Assembly (NCBI GenBank): GCA_016218925.1
Contig: JACRCR010000160.1
Location: 25,718 to 89,717, forward strand
Source: Deltaproteobacteria bacterium
GTDB taxonomy: Bacteria > Desulfobacterota > Binatia > UBA1149 > CAITLU01
Length of the DNA: 64,000 bases
Direction: 5' to 3'
Shown: positions 44,331-52,998 of the stretch, in pieces
How the letters are laid out: the number at the start of each line of letters is the position of its first letter
Numbering within the stretch: the first letter of the stretch is position 1
Position numbers and translations under genes: made by a program
The notes under the pieces: generated by a model
The model's database searches: none
The model's input: the letters and a program-made list of their open reading frames with translations, nothing else
Told to the model about the DNA's origin: nothing

Positions 44331-47300
44331 ATGAGGGGATTTCGGTGTCACGCGCACGGGGAACGTGCGAACACGTCTCGGGCCTTCGGCCGCGTGCGCC
44401 TGTTGTGGGGCGGACTGCTGTTGCTCGGTGTTCTCGCCGCGCCGGCGACCGCCGCCGCGGTTTGCGGCGACGCGATACTAGACCCTAGCGAAGAGTGTGA
44501 TCCGGGCGGCGGCACCTACGTCGACGGCGACCCGGCCAACGGTTCGTGTAGTACCGGCGGCGACTGCTTCTACGAATTCAGTTGCTGCAAGTTCAACTGT
44601 CAGTTCGTCGGCGAGGGTGCGACCTGCTTCGACGACAATCCGTGCACGACCGCCGATCAATGCGACCAGGTCGGCAACTGCGGCGGCAACAACGTACCTG
44701 ACGGCGGGCTCTGCGATGACGGATTGTTCTGCACGGTCGGCGACCAGTGCACCGCCGGGGTCTGCTCGGGGCCGGCCTACGATTGCAGTGACTCCAACGT
44801 GTGTACCGACGACTCGTGCAACGAAGCCGCCGATTCGTGCTCGAACGTGCCGAACGCCGTGGCGTGCGACGATGGCCTGTTTTGCTCGACCGGCGATCAG
44901 TGTTCGGGCGGCGCCTGCTCGGGGACGGCGCTCAGTTGCGACGATTCGAACGCCTGTACGGACGACTCGTGCGACGAGGTGGGCGACGCCTGCATCAACG
45001 CGAACAACGCCAATGCCTGCGACGACGGCCTGTTCTGTACGGTGAGCGATGCCTGCACCGGCGGCCTCTGCACCGGCCCGGCCCGCGACTGCGGCGACTC
45101 CAACGCGTGCACCGACGACTCGTGCAACGAAGCGGGGGACGTCTGCATCAACGCCGACAACGCCGACCCGTGCGACGACGGCCTGTTCTGCACGGTGAGC
45201 GACGCGTGCGCGGGCGGCGTCTGCACCGGCGCGGCGCGAGACTGCGGCGATGCCAACGTCTGTACCGACGACGTGTGCGATGAAGGCACAGCCGCGTGCA
45301 GCAACCCGAACAATACCGCCGCTTGCGATGATGGTCTGTTCTGCACGGCCACCGATAGCTGCTCGGCCGGCGCATGCGTGGGAAGCGGCAACGGCTGCGA
45401 CGATGCCAATGCCTGCACCGACGATACCTGCATCGAGGTCGGGGCTCTGTGCCTGTACGCGAACAACGCGGCGGCGTGCGACGATTCCGACGCTTGCACG
45501 ACGCTCGATACCTGCTCGGGCGGCGTGTGCGTGGGCGGTCCGGCGCTGGTGTGCGACGACGCCAACATCTGCACCGACGACTCGTGCAGCCCCTCGCTCG
45601 GGTGCGTCTTCGACGGCAACGGGATTTCGTGCGACGATGGGCTCTTCTGCACGCTGAACGACCGTTGCCGCGCCACCGTGTGCTCGGGCGCCGCGCGCGA
45701 CTGCGGCGACGGGAACATCTGTACCAGCGATTTCTGCGACGAGGCCGGCTCGGCCTGCGGCAGCGCGTTCAATACCGTCGAGTGCGACGACGGCGACGCC
45801 TGCACGGTCGACGACCGCTGCAGCGGCGGCTCGTGCGTGCCTGGCGCGGCCATGACGTGCGACGATTTCAACGTCTGCACCGACGAGGCTTGCGATCCGA
45901 GCGTTGGATGCCAGTTCTTCTCCAACTCCCTGGCGTGCGACGACGCCGATCCTTGCACGCCGGCCGATACCTGCGTGGCGGGCGCCTGCCAGGGCAGCGG
46001 CTCGCTTTGCGGCAACGGGATCGGCGACGGCGGCTGCGGTGAGACCTGCGACGACGGCAACATCGCCGACGGCGACGGCTGCTCCGGCGCGTGTCAGCTC
46101 GAGCTTCGCGCGGAGCTGTCGCTGGCCAAGGTGGACGATTTCGACCCGGTTCTTCCGGGCGGCCTCCTCACATACACGCTGGCGTACTCGAACAGCGGCG
46201 AGGCCCCGCTGACGGGCGTTGTGGTGTCCGATCTGGTCGATCCCAGTACTACGTTCTTTGCGGCGCAGCCGGCGCCCGACGATGGCACGCAGGATCGCTG
46301 GACGATCGGCGCGCTCACACCCGGACAGAGCGGTAGCATCCAAGTCACGGTGGTCGCCGGCGCCGATCTCGGCGACGGCGACATCCTGCTCAACGCAGCC
46401 GAGATCGCTGCCGACGACGGCACGCTCGCACAAGCTACCGAGTCGACAGCGGTGTCGGCGAGCGTGAGCACGGCGCTGCTTCGGGTCGACGTCGCTCCGT
46501 ATCTTGCGTCGTCGCGCGCGCCGGGATCGCTGATCTACGCGGTGTTCTATCGAAACGAGGGCTCGGACACGGCGGTGGCGGCAACGCTCGCGTTGGAGTT
46601 CCCCGCCGGCATGACTTTCGGTGGCGCCACGTTGGCGCCGGCGTCGCAATCGCAGGCGACTGCGTCGTGGTCGCTCGGGGACCTCGAGCCGGGCGCGCGC
46701 GGGGGCTTCGTAGTTGCGGCGCGCGTGACCTCGGGTCTCGCCGCTGGCACCTCGCTGGCGGCGTGCGCGCAGCTCAGCGGTCTTGCGCCGGAGGGGGCCC
46801 TGGACGGGCCGGGTCTGCATGGCGGTTCCTGTGCGACCGCGAACGTCATCGGGCAGTGCGATCTGTGGTTCGCCAAGACGCACGAGCCGGTCGCGACCCT
46901 GCCCGGCGTAACCGGCGCGGTGTTGTCGCCGGCGGCGACCGCTCCGGTTGGTGCCGGCGGCGATGCGCTGGCGCGAGCTTCCGTCCGGGTGCTGGCGTCG
47001 CGTCTGTCGGGTAAGCAGCGGGCGCTGGTGATGCGTGCCGTCGATCCGCCGCACACGGCGACCGTCGCAGGCAACCGCAACGCGCGCGCCGGCGGCGGTG
47101 TGAGCTACTCGATCCGTTACAAGAACATCACGGTCACCAATTCTCTCGACGTCACGGTTGCGGATGCCGTCACGCTGACGCTGATCGCTCCGGCGCCGGC
47201 GTCGAGGGTGGGAAACTCGCTTCATTGGGACAACCTGGTGTCGCCGAGCGGCGCGGTGGCGCTTCGCGGCGTGGTCGATCCTGCAGCCGCGCCAGGAACG

Positions 47301-48806
47301 CTGCTGGAGGTGGCTGCGCAGCTCACCGACGATGCGGCCGCGATCGCCAGCGGCTCGTTCTCGACGCTGGTGCTCGACGATACCACGCCGGCTGCCGGCG
47401 ACGGCGCGCCGCTGGTCAGCGTCGCGGGAGTGCGCAACGCCAGGGCCGCGGCGGCGGTTTCGTTCAGTGTGCGCTATAGCCACGCCGGCGATTCCAACGC
47501 GCTGGTACTCGATCTGCCGGCGGGTCTCTCCGTCTCGTCGACATCGCCGCCGGCCGACGCGACCGGCGATGCAACGCTTGCCTGGAACGACCTGCACGCG
47601 CCGTCGGGGAGCATCGCCATACGCGGCGAACTCGCTCCCGATCTCGCGCCGGGCACCGCTCTGACGCTTTCCGCCACGCTGACCAACGACGGCGGCGAGT
47701 CCGCCACTGGCGGTTTCACGACCACGGTGCTGGAGCCGCGGCCCGACACGGTCGATGCGCCGCCGACGCTGGTAGGGACCGACATCACTTACGAGCTCCG
47801 CTGGCTGGCGCCGTGCCAGGACGGCGCGACGCTCGAAGTGCGCGACAGGCTTCCAGCGGATCTCGAACTGGTGACGGCTTCTGCCCAGCGCGGGTTCGTC
47901 AGTCGCGAAGCGGCCGGCGTCGCGATGGCGTTTCCGAGCACGCCGGCGGGTGCGCCGCAGGTCGCCCGCCTCTTCTCGCGGGTAGCTGCCGATCCGGCGC
48001 CCGGCACCCTCGTGGTCAACGAAGGTGAGGCCACTTTCGCCGCAGGCGTCAGCCGAGACGCGGACCTGTTCGAAGTGCCCGACCTCGGTGGCGTCGATGC
48101 GACGCCCAGGATCGACATCCTCGGTCGTACGACGGTTCGTGATGGCCGTGCGATCACACTCAGCGTTCGCGCCGCTGGACTCGCGCCCGGCGCGCGTGTG
48201 GTGGTCGCAGTTCCGGCCGAACTGGTTCCGACGTCGATCCAGCCGGAGCCGAGCGAGGTGGCCGGGAACGTCTTTACCTGGACGAATCTGCAAGAGACGG
48301 CGGTCTCGCTCCGCGTGCGAGGCGATATCGTGCTCGGCGACACGCCGGCGCTCGCGGCCTACGTTACGACTACCGCTGCCGTGCGAAACCCCGACGGCAA
48401 GCAAGCCACCACCGAGTTGCACACGCTGGCCACGATTCTTCGCAAGCCGCCCAAACCGCCGGTGGTACGCCCGGCGAGGTTCTCGCTGAGCGGCCAGCGG
48501 TGGGTCACCGACGGTGGGCGCGTCACTCTCGTTGCGCGCTACCACAACGTGGCCGGCAGCGCGGCGATCGAGATGGCGCTGCCCGAGCAGTTCGTCGCCG
48601 ACGCCGTCTACCCGGAAACCGGTACCGTCAACGGCAACATCATCCGCTGGCCGGCTACCAGCGGCGCCTCCGGCAAGGTCTCCGCGCTCGTGCACGTCGA
48701 TTTCGCCGGGGACTCTTCGGAGATCGACGTGGTGACGTCCACCGCGACGCTGACGCTCGAGAGCGGCGAGGTTCTGAGCCGCTCCCGCGGCTTCCTGGTG
48801 CGTTGA
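44331..48806 (+). CDS. Giant cysteine-rich repeat surface protein
   Basis: 1491 residues from ATG 44331. Signal peptide (hydrophobic about 24-43, ending A-A-A). Residues about 45-590 are Cys/Asp-rich: a C-G-D-A-I-L-D-P-S-E-E-C-D start, then repeats of C-D-D-G-L-F-C-T...D-x-C...G-x-C...C-D-D-x-N-x-C-T-D-D-x-C, closed by C-G-N-G-I-G-D-G-G-C-G-E-T-C-D-D-G-N, the usual myxococcal-type Cys-rich block. The rest (about 590-1491) consists of beta-sandwich repeats of DUF11/Ig-like type without Cys. Presumably a disulfide-hardened, secreted or surface-bound stalk or adhesin. No sorting signal such as MYXO-CTERM or PEP-CTERM is seen at the C-terminus. Confidence 0.85.
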   Translation: MRGFRCHAHGERANTSRAFGRVRLLWGGLLLLGVLAAPATAAAVCGDAILDPSEECDPGGGTYVDGDPANGSCSTGGDCFYEFSCCKFNCQFVGEGATCFDDNPCTTADQCDQVGNCGGNNVPDGGLCDDGLFCTVGDQCTAGVCSGPAYDCSDSNVCTDDSCNEAADSCSNVPNAVACDDGLFCSTGDQCSGGACSGTALSCDDSNACTDDSCDEVGDACINANNANACDDGLFCTVSDACTGGLCTGPARDCGDSNACTDDSCNEAGDVCINADNADPCDDGLFCTVSDACAGGVCTGAARDCGDANVCTDDVCDEGTAACSNPNNTAACDDGLFCTATDSCSAGACVGSGNGCDDANACTDDTCIEVGALCLYANNAAACDDSDACTTLDTCSGGVCVGGPALVCDDANICTDDSCSPSLGCVFDGNGISCDDGLFCTLNDRCRATVCSGAARDCGDGNICTSDFCDEAGSACGSAFNTVECDDGDACTVDDRCSGGSCVPGAAMTCDDFNVCTDEACDPSVGCQFFSNSLACDDADPCTPADTCVAGACQGSGSLCGNGIGDGGCGETCDDGNIADGDGCSGACQLELRAELSLAKVDDFDPVLPGGLLTYTLAYSNSGEAPLTGVVVSDLVDPSTTFFAAQPAPDDGTQDRWTIGALTPGQSGSIQVTVVAGADLGDGDILLNAAEIAADDGTLAQATESTAVSASVSTALLRVDVAPYLASSRAPGSLIYAVFYRNEGSDTAVAATLALEFPAGMTFGGATLAPASQSQATASWSLGDLEPGARGGFVVAARVTSGLAAGTSLAACAQLSGLAPEGALDGPGLHGGSCATANVIGQCDLWFAKTHEPVATLPGVTGAVLSPAATAPVGAGGDALARASVRVLASRLSGKQRALVMRAVDPPHTATVAGNRNARAGGGVSYSIRYKNITVTNSLDVTVADAVTLTLIAPAPASRVGNSLHWDNLVSPSGAVALRGVVDPAAAPGTLLEVAAQLTDDAAAIASGSFSTLVLDDTTPAAGDGAPLVSVAGVRNARAAAAVSFSVRYSHAGDSNALVLDLPAGLSVSSTSPPADATGDATLAWNDLHAPSGSIAIRGELAPDLAPGTALTLSATLTNDGGESATGGFTTTVLEPRPDTVDAPPTLVGTDITYELRWLAPCQDGATLEVRDRLPADLELVTASAQRGFVSREAAGVAMAFPSTPAGAPQVARLFSRVAADPAPGTLVVNEGEATFAAGVSRDADLFEVPDLGGVDATPRIDILGRTTVRDGRAITLSVRAAGLAPGARVVVAVPAELVPTSIQPEPSEVAGNVFTWTNLQETAVSLRVRGDIVLGDTPALAAYVTTTAAVRNPDGKQATTELHTLATILRKPPKPPVVRPARFSLSGQRWVTDGGRVTLVARYHNVAGSAAIEMALPEQFVADAVYPETGTVNGNIIRWPATSGASGKVSALVHVDFAGDSSEIDVVTSTATLTLESGEVLSRSRGFLVR
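44712..46088 (+). repeat. Nine tandem 153-bp (51-residue) cysteine-rich units
   Basis: The codon for the first Cys of the C-D-D block recurs at 44712, 44865, 45018, 45171, 45324, 45477, 45630, 45783 and 45936, an exact 153-bp period over nine units although the units differ in sequence. No insertion or deletion interrupts the phase. This indicates a fixed 51-residue disulfide module, expanded by duplication within the gene. Confidence 0.9.
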
Positions 48807-48985
48807 CCGCCACGAAGAGTCGCAGCGCGTGAGGGCGCCTCCGCGCCACGACGTTCACCGTTCTGGAGCAGTGCCCGCAGACTGGGGCGGCCTGCCGGCA
48901 GAGGGCGGCCTCGACGCCGGCACTCCGGTCAGGCCAGGCTCGCCGCGCCCGGTTTGACGCCAGCCATCGGCTCGCGCTAAAAGAG

Positions 48986-48999
48986 AACGAATGTTCGTT
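48986..48999. promoter_or_regulatory. Palindrome over start codon, probable TetR operator
   Basis: A perfect inverted repeat AACGAA-TG-TTCGTT that contains the ATG (48991) of the methyltransferase. The second gene of the same operon encodes a TetR protein, and AACGAA/TTCGTT arms resemble TetR-family sites. A binding protein here would block transcription or ribosome access. A weak TTGACG lies at 48954. Inference from position and symmetry only. Confidence 0.5.
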
Positions 49000-49944
49000 T
49001 TGCATAGCGTGGCGCCGCGGGCGAGCCGCACGGCGCAGTTCATGGCCCTGTTCCGGGCGCTCGAATCCTGCCGGCCGGCCACCCAGCGTCTGTTCTGCGA
49101 CCCGTACGCAACCCTCTTCTTGCCGCCGTCGCTGAGGCTGGCGGTGTGGGTCGCAAGCCTTCCGCTGGTCGGCGCGCTGGTCCCGTGGTTCATCGACCGC
49201 CGCTGGCCGGGCGCCAGATCCTCGGGTGCGGCGCGTACGCGATTGATCGACGACGAGGTAGGCGCGGCTTTGCGGCGCGGCATCGCTCAGGTCGTACTGC
49301 TCGGCGCCGGTTTCGACGCACGCGCCCATCGACTACCCGGCATCGAGCGCGCCCGCGTCTTCGAGGTCGATCGTTCAGCGACCATGGGCGCGAAGCTCGC
49401 GGCTCTGCGTTCACGCATGGAGCGGCTGCCCGACCACGTCGTGCCGGTCGAAGTGGACTTCGAGCGTAACGACCTGCAGCAGGCGCTGGCGGCGGCGGGC
49501 TTTCGCCGCGAGGTACCCGCGATGGTCGTCTGGGAGGGAGTGACTAACTATCTGACCGCCGAGGCGGTTGACGCCACGCTGCGGGCGATCGCCGAGCTGA
49601 CCGCACGGGGAAGCAGGCTGCTCTTCACTTACGTTCATCGCGGCGTGCTGGACGGCTCGACGTCTTTTGATCAGACACGGCGTCTGTCGGCGACACTGCG
49701 CAGGGTTGGTGAGCCGTGGAGATTCGGCCTGGATCCCGCCGAGGTCGGCGCCTACCTGGCGGCGCGCGGTTTTGAGTTGCTGGCGGACCAGGGCGCGCGG
49801 GAATACCGAGCCAGGTATTTCGGCGAGCCCGGGCAAGGCTACGAGTTCTATCGCGCGGCGCTGGCCGAGCGGGATCACCGCGGCGCCGGCGCAGCGAGCG
49901 AGCGCGAGGACGACTCGAGGACCAGACAGCCATGCCCAAAGTAA
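48991..49944 (+). CDS. SAM-dependent methyltransferase, LCM/PpmA-like
   Basis: 317 residues. The opening S-R-T-A-Q-F-M-A-L-F-R-A-L-E-S and F-C-D-P-Y-A are those of the leucine carboxyl methyltransferase-like (PF04072-type) family, followed by the SAM motif V-L-L-G-A-G-F-D-A-R-A-H-R-L and F-E-V-D. The conserved block begins close to ATG 48991, supporting that start despite a poor ribosome site. Members methylate carboxyl or hydroxyl groups of small molecules. It overlaps the TetR gene by 13 bp and a DedA-like membrane protein follows. Confidence 0.85.
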   Translation: MFVLHSVAPRASRTAQFMALFRALESCRPATQRLFCDPYATLFLPPSLRLAVWVASLPLVGALVPWFIDRRWPGARSSGAARTRLIDDEVGAALRRGIAQVVLLGAGFDARAHRLPGIERARVFEVDRSATMGAKLAALRSRMERLPDHVVPVEVDFERNDLQQALAAAGFRREVPAMVVWEGVTNYLTAEAVDATLRAIAELTARGSRLLFTYVHRGVLDGSTSFDQTRRLSATLRRVGEPWRFGLDPAEVGAYLAARGFELLADQGAREYRARYFGEPGQGYEFYRAALAERDHRGAGAASEREDDSRTRQPCPK

Positions 49945-50555
49945 GCGATACGCATCGCGCCGCGCGGCGCCGGCAAGTCCTGGACGCGGCCACCGAATGC
50001 TTCGCGCGGCAGGGATTCCACCGCACGACGATGCAGGACATCGTGCGCGAGGCCGGACTCAGTGCCGGCGCGGTCTACGGATACTTCGCCGGCAAAGACG
50101 ACATCATCGAAGCGATCTCCGCCGAGCGGCACGAGCGCGAACGAGAACTCATCCGCCAGGCACGCGGCCTGCCCGCGGCGGAGGTCCTGCGGCGACTGGC
50201 GCGCGACTTCCTGGGAAGCCTGACCGAGCGCGACGAACAGAAGAGGCGCCGGGTAGGCGTGCAGGTCTGGGCCGAGGCGCTACGCGAGCCGCGAGTGATG
50301 CGCCTGGTTCGCCGCGGCATCGACGAGCCACTGCGCTTGCTGACGCAGGTGATCGAGCAGGCACAGGCGCGCGGCGAGATCGCGCCGGGGCTCGACGCGC
50401 AGGCGGTCTCGCGCGCGATCGTCGCGCTCTTTCACGGTTTCGTGCTGCAGCAGAGCTGGGATCCGCGCGTCAAAGTCGCGCCGTACCTGGCCGCTATCGA
50501 GGCGGTGATCGACGCCTTGCTCGCGCATCGAGGCGCCGCGGGCAAGAAAGCGTGA
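49932..50555 (+). CDS. TetR/AcrR-family transcriptional regulator
   Basis: 207 residues. N-terminal helix-turn-helix: R-R-R-Q-V-L-D-A-A-T-E-C-F-A-R-Q-G-F, then D-I-V-R-E-A-G-L-S-A-G-A-V-Y-G-Y-F, the textbook TetR pattern. The C-terminal domain is of the usual ligand-binding length. It lies inside a three-gene unit with 13-bp and 4-bp overlaps to its neighbours, so it is likely autoregulatory, with the palindrome at 48986-48999 as candidate site. Confidence 0.92.
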   Translation: MPKVSDTHRAARRRQVLDAATECFARQGFHRTTMQDIVREAGLSAGAVYGYFAGKDDIIEAISAERHERERELIRQARGLPAAEVLRRLARDFLGSLTERDEQKRRRVGVQVWAEALREPRVMRLVRRGIDEPLRLLTQVIEQAQARGEIAPGLDAQAVSRAIVALFHGFVLQQSWDPRVKVAPYLAAIEAVIDALLAHRGAAGKKA

Positions 50556-51220
50556 CGCGCTCGGGCGTCCTGTTCGCACTGCTCGCGGCCGCCGTGGTGC
50601 TGGCAGTCCTGGTGTTCGGTTCGGCACTGCGCGAGATCGATGCCGAGGCTGTAGCTGTCCGCGTGCGCGCCGCAGGTCCGCTCGGACCCGCCGCGTTGCT
50701 GCTGCTGCTGGTGCTCCAGTGCGTGGTCGCCCCGCTCCCGTCGGAGCCGGTGATGGTCGCGGCCGGGTTCGTCTACGGCCCGGTGTTCGGCTTCGCGATC
50801 TCCTGGCTGGGTGTCGTGCTGGGGGCCGGCGTCTGTTTCGGTCTCGCGCGTCGTTTCGGGCGCCCGCTCGTGTTGCGCTTCGTTCATGCCAGGCACCTCG
50901 ATGCGCTCGATGCCTATGTCGCCGATCGCGGCGTGGGTGCGGCCTTCGCGTTGGTGCTGTCGATCCGCCTGCTCGCGTTCATGTCGTTCGACATCGTCAG
51001 CTATGGCTGCGGGCTGACCGGCTTCCCGCTGCGCTGGTTCGTGCTGGCCAGCGGCCTCGGCGTCGTGCCTAAGGCTTTCGCGTTCACGTACGCGGGTGCC
51101 AGTGCCGCGTCGCGGCCCGGTTGGCTCGACGCCGTGATCCTCGCCGGCAGCTTCGGAGTGGTGTTTGCGGTCCCGTGGTTGGCGCGGCGCCTGTCGCGGC
51201 GCCGCGCGACCGGCGACTAA
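50552..51220 (+). CDS. TVP38/TMEM64 (DedA-like) membrane protein
   Basis: 222 residues from GTG 50552 overlapping the TetR stop (GTGA). Several hydrophobic segments; the block P-S-E-P-V-M-V-A-A-G-F-V-Y-G-P-V-F-G with G-V-V-L-G-A-G-V-C-F is the conserved re-entrant region of VTT/SNARE-associated domain proteins. DedA/TVP38 proteins are linked to lipid scrambling and membrane homeostasis. Third gene of the methyltransferase-TetR operon. Confidence 0.85.
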   Translation: MTRSGVLFALLAAAVVLAVLVFGSALREIDAEAVAVRVRAAGPLGPAALLLLLVLQCVVAPLPSEPVMVAAGFVYGPVFGFAISWLGVVLGAGVCFGLARRFGRPLVLRFVHARHLDALDAYVADRGVGAAFALVLSIRLLAFMSFDIVSYGCGLTGFPLRWFVLASGLGVVPKAFAFTYAGASAASRPGWLDAVILAGSFGVVFAVPWLARRLSRRRATGD

Positions 51221-51717
51221 CGCCGTGCAGCAAGACGCCCGCTGCGCGCGGCCAGCGCGAGTTGCAGAACTCGGCCGGCGGCGCGCGGCGACGCAGGCCG
51301 GCACGGTGGCGCTGGGGATGAGTCGATCTGCGGAGCCGGCCAAATGGCCATTCTCTCCTTGCCAGGATCCGGCCATGAGGGGTAGATTGCGGCCGCACTG
51401 CGTCGGCTGATCATCCGTCTTTGTCGGCAACAAGGAGGGGTCCGATGGCGGGATGATCCCAACTGCGGTTGCTCAGCGGCCCGAGTGGCCGCGCCGTTCA
51501 GCGGAGAAGGCGCGGTCGCTCGCGACGGCTGCATCTTGCTGCTCCTGGTAACTCCGAGTTCAAGTTGGCCGGCTTCGTCTCGTCGGAACCGTGACCGTGC
51601 TGTTGGTGCAATGCACGATCGGCGTCGCCGCGGCGCCGAACCAGCTCAGTGCGGGTGGTCGATCGTGACGGGGTCGGCGTGATCGCAACCAAGCAAACCG
51701 AGAAAGGGAGGTGTCTC
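51221..51717. other. Intergenic region, 497 bp, with possible gene remnant
   Basis: No intact gene. A strong AAGGAGG precedes ATG 51445, but the frame closes after three codons (M-A-G-stop). Between about 51550 and 51660 two reading frames give protein-like sequence (F-K-L-A-G-F-V-S-S-E in one, then V-T-V-L-L-V-Q-C-T-I-G-V-A-A-A in the next), compatible with a decayed or frameshifted small secreted-protein gene like its neighbours. Weak evidence. Confidence 0.3.
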
Positions 51718-52200
51718 ATGCCAAGAGTCGGGTCAGGGAAAGTGGCTGTCGCTCTGGGTGCGGTGCTGCTTTTCGCCAGTCAGGGCTGGGCGTTCAATCC
51801 TCAGCCCGAACCGCCGGGGATATTCGGCGTGGTGAGTAGTCAGAGCATCGGTGTGAACATCGTGAACGTCGGCGGCAAGCGCAACGAGACCTGTGACGTC
51901 AAGCTTCAGCTGCTGGATAGCGCCGGCGCGGTCGTGGAAGAACTTCAAGTCCGCGATCTTCAGGTGGCACGGTCCAGTTTGCTGGTGGTCGACGCCGGCC
52001 GGTTCGGTCTCGCGCCGGGGCAGCGCAAGCAGCTTCGTGCGGTGGTCGTGCCGCTCATTTCGCCGGCGCTGGGCCGTAGCTGCAACAGCCTGATGCTGCC
52101 TACTGTCGAGATCTTCGACACCACGACAGGAGAGTCCGGGTTGATCTTGAGTCCGGCGGTCTTGAAGGGATTCAATCCGCAGCCGGAACCTCCGGGGTGA
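51718..52200 (+). CDS. Small secreted protein bracketed by FNPQPEPPG motifs
   Basis: 160 residues from ATG 51718, preceded by AAAGGGAGG. Signal peptide of about 24 residues (V-A-V-A-L-G-A-V-L-L-F-A-S-Q-G-W-A). The mature protein begins F-N-P-Q-P-E-P-P-G and ends with exactly the same F-N-P-Q-P-E-P-P-G at its C-terminus. In between is a roughly 120-residue domain predicted by eye to be beta-rich, with two Cys. The repeated Pro-rich nonapeptide may be a recognition or attachment tag. I know no function for it. Confidence 0.75.
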   Translation: MPRVGSGKVAVALGAVLLFASQGWAFNPQPEPPGIFGVVSSQSIGVNIVNVGGKRNETCDVKLQLLDSAGAVVEELQVRDLQVARSSLLVVDAGRFGLAPGQRKQLRAVVVPLISPALGRSCNSLMLPTVEIFDTTTGESGLILSPAVLKGFNPQPEPPG

Positions 52201-52393
52201 TGCCTGGCGGCGCGGGCGCCGGCGAGGCCGGCGGATGCCATCCCATGCCGTTGACAGCCTCGAGACAGAAGGAAGAAAGTGGCGCGCCAAGCTCGCGGTG
52301 CCGGTGCCGCTCGCCGTGCGCGATCGTCGCCACACGTTCCGGTGTTTGACTGGAGGGGAGGCTCTCGAAGGTGTGACGTCTTCATCGACAACC

Positions 52394-52425
52394 GGCAGCC
52401 CCACGCGAGATCGCGCGTGGCTGCC
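52394..52425 (+). promoter_or_regulatory. Leader hairpin next to ribosome site
   Basis: A strong imperfect hairpin: GGCAG, a two-base bulge, CCACGCG, a six-base loop, then CGCGTGG and CTGCC, 12 bp of stem. It ends directly before AAGGGG, the probable ribosome site of the gene at 52440. It may control translation or mRNA stability of that gene. Confidence 0.45.
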
Positions 52426-52439
52426 AAGGGGAACCAGCA

Positions 52440-52925
52440 ATGAGAACGGTGAGTGTGGGTTTGTTGATCCTGCTGTTTGCGGCCACCACCGCGAATGCGG
52501 CAGGCTTGGGGCCGCGCAAAGCCAGTGACCTCGTGATGATCACCGCTTCGAACACCGATTGTCCCTTCGGCGGAGAGGCGATCGACCTGAGGTTCGCCGC
52601 CGATGGAACCACCAGCGCGCTCGTGATTCCGGCAGGGCAGGCGCTGGTGGTACAGAGCGTCCAGTGGCGGACGTTCGGTATCGTGGCGTACGAACATATC
52701 GAGCTTCTGCTGAGTCTGCAGACCGCCACCGGAGTCGCCACCGCAGTGGCCGGTGACGGCAGCATCTCGGATAGTCTGGGCGGCAACGCGGGGAGTATCC
52801 AGATCACTCCTGGGGTGATCGTTCGTCCCGGTCAGACACTGTGCACTACCTGCACGTCCGCGTTTTCCTCTCAGACGGTTCAATGCCTCGGCACTGCGCA
52901 GGGTTTTCTTACCAAGGACAAGTAG
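52440..52925 (+). CDS. Small secreted protein of unknown function
   Basis: 161 residues from ATG 52440, preceded by AAGGGG. A clean signal peptide of 20 residues ends A-N-A. The mature protein is Ser/Thr/Val/Gly-rich with alternating hydrophobic pattern, probably a small beta-sandwich, and has four Cys (C-P-F-G-G near the N-terminus; C-T-T-C-T and Q-C-L near the end) that could form two disulfides. It follows another small secreted protein by 240 bp; the two may belong to one extracellular structure. No family recognised. Confidence 0.7.
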   Translation: MRTVSVGLLILLFAATTANAAGLGPRKASDLVMITASNTDCPFGGEAIDLRFAADGTTSALVIPAGQALVVQSVQWRTFGIVAYEHIELLLSLQTATGVATAVAGDGSISDSLGGNAGSIQITPGVIVRPGQTLCTTCTSAFSSQTVQCLGTAQGFLTKDK

Positions 52926-52978
52926 CCGGCGGCCTGAGCCCGAGTAATGCCTCGCAGTTCCAGTCCGGCGAGAGCCTC

Positions 52979-52994
52979 GGCCCGGCGGCGGGCC
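52979..52994. terminator. Possible bidirectional terminator hairpin
   Basis: Perfect hairpin GGCCCG-GCGG-CGGGCC lying between the converging ends of the small secreted protein gene (52925) and the UbiB-like gene (52999). It has no T tract, so the call rests on position and stem strength alone. Confidence 0.35.
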
Positions 52995-52998
52995 GCGG

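Noticed and set aside
44712-46088. Regular 153-bp repeats as a possible CRISPR array
   Set aside because: Unit length is a multiple of three within an open frame encoding a Cys-rich module; there are no short identical repeats with unrelated spacers.
44478-48695. Very long open frame (about 1400 codons) antisense to the cysteine-rich protein
   Set aside because: The sense protein has signal peptide, phased repeats and family blocks; the antisense frame is Arg/His/Ala-rich and merely reflects GC-biased codon use and the repeats.
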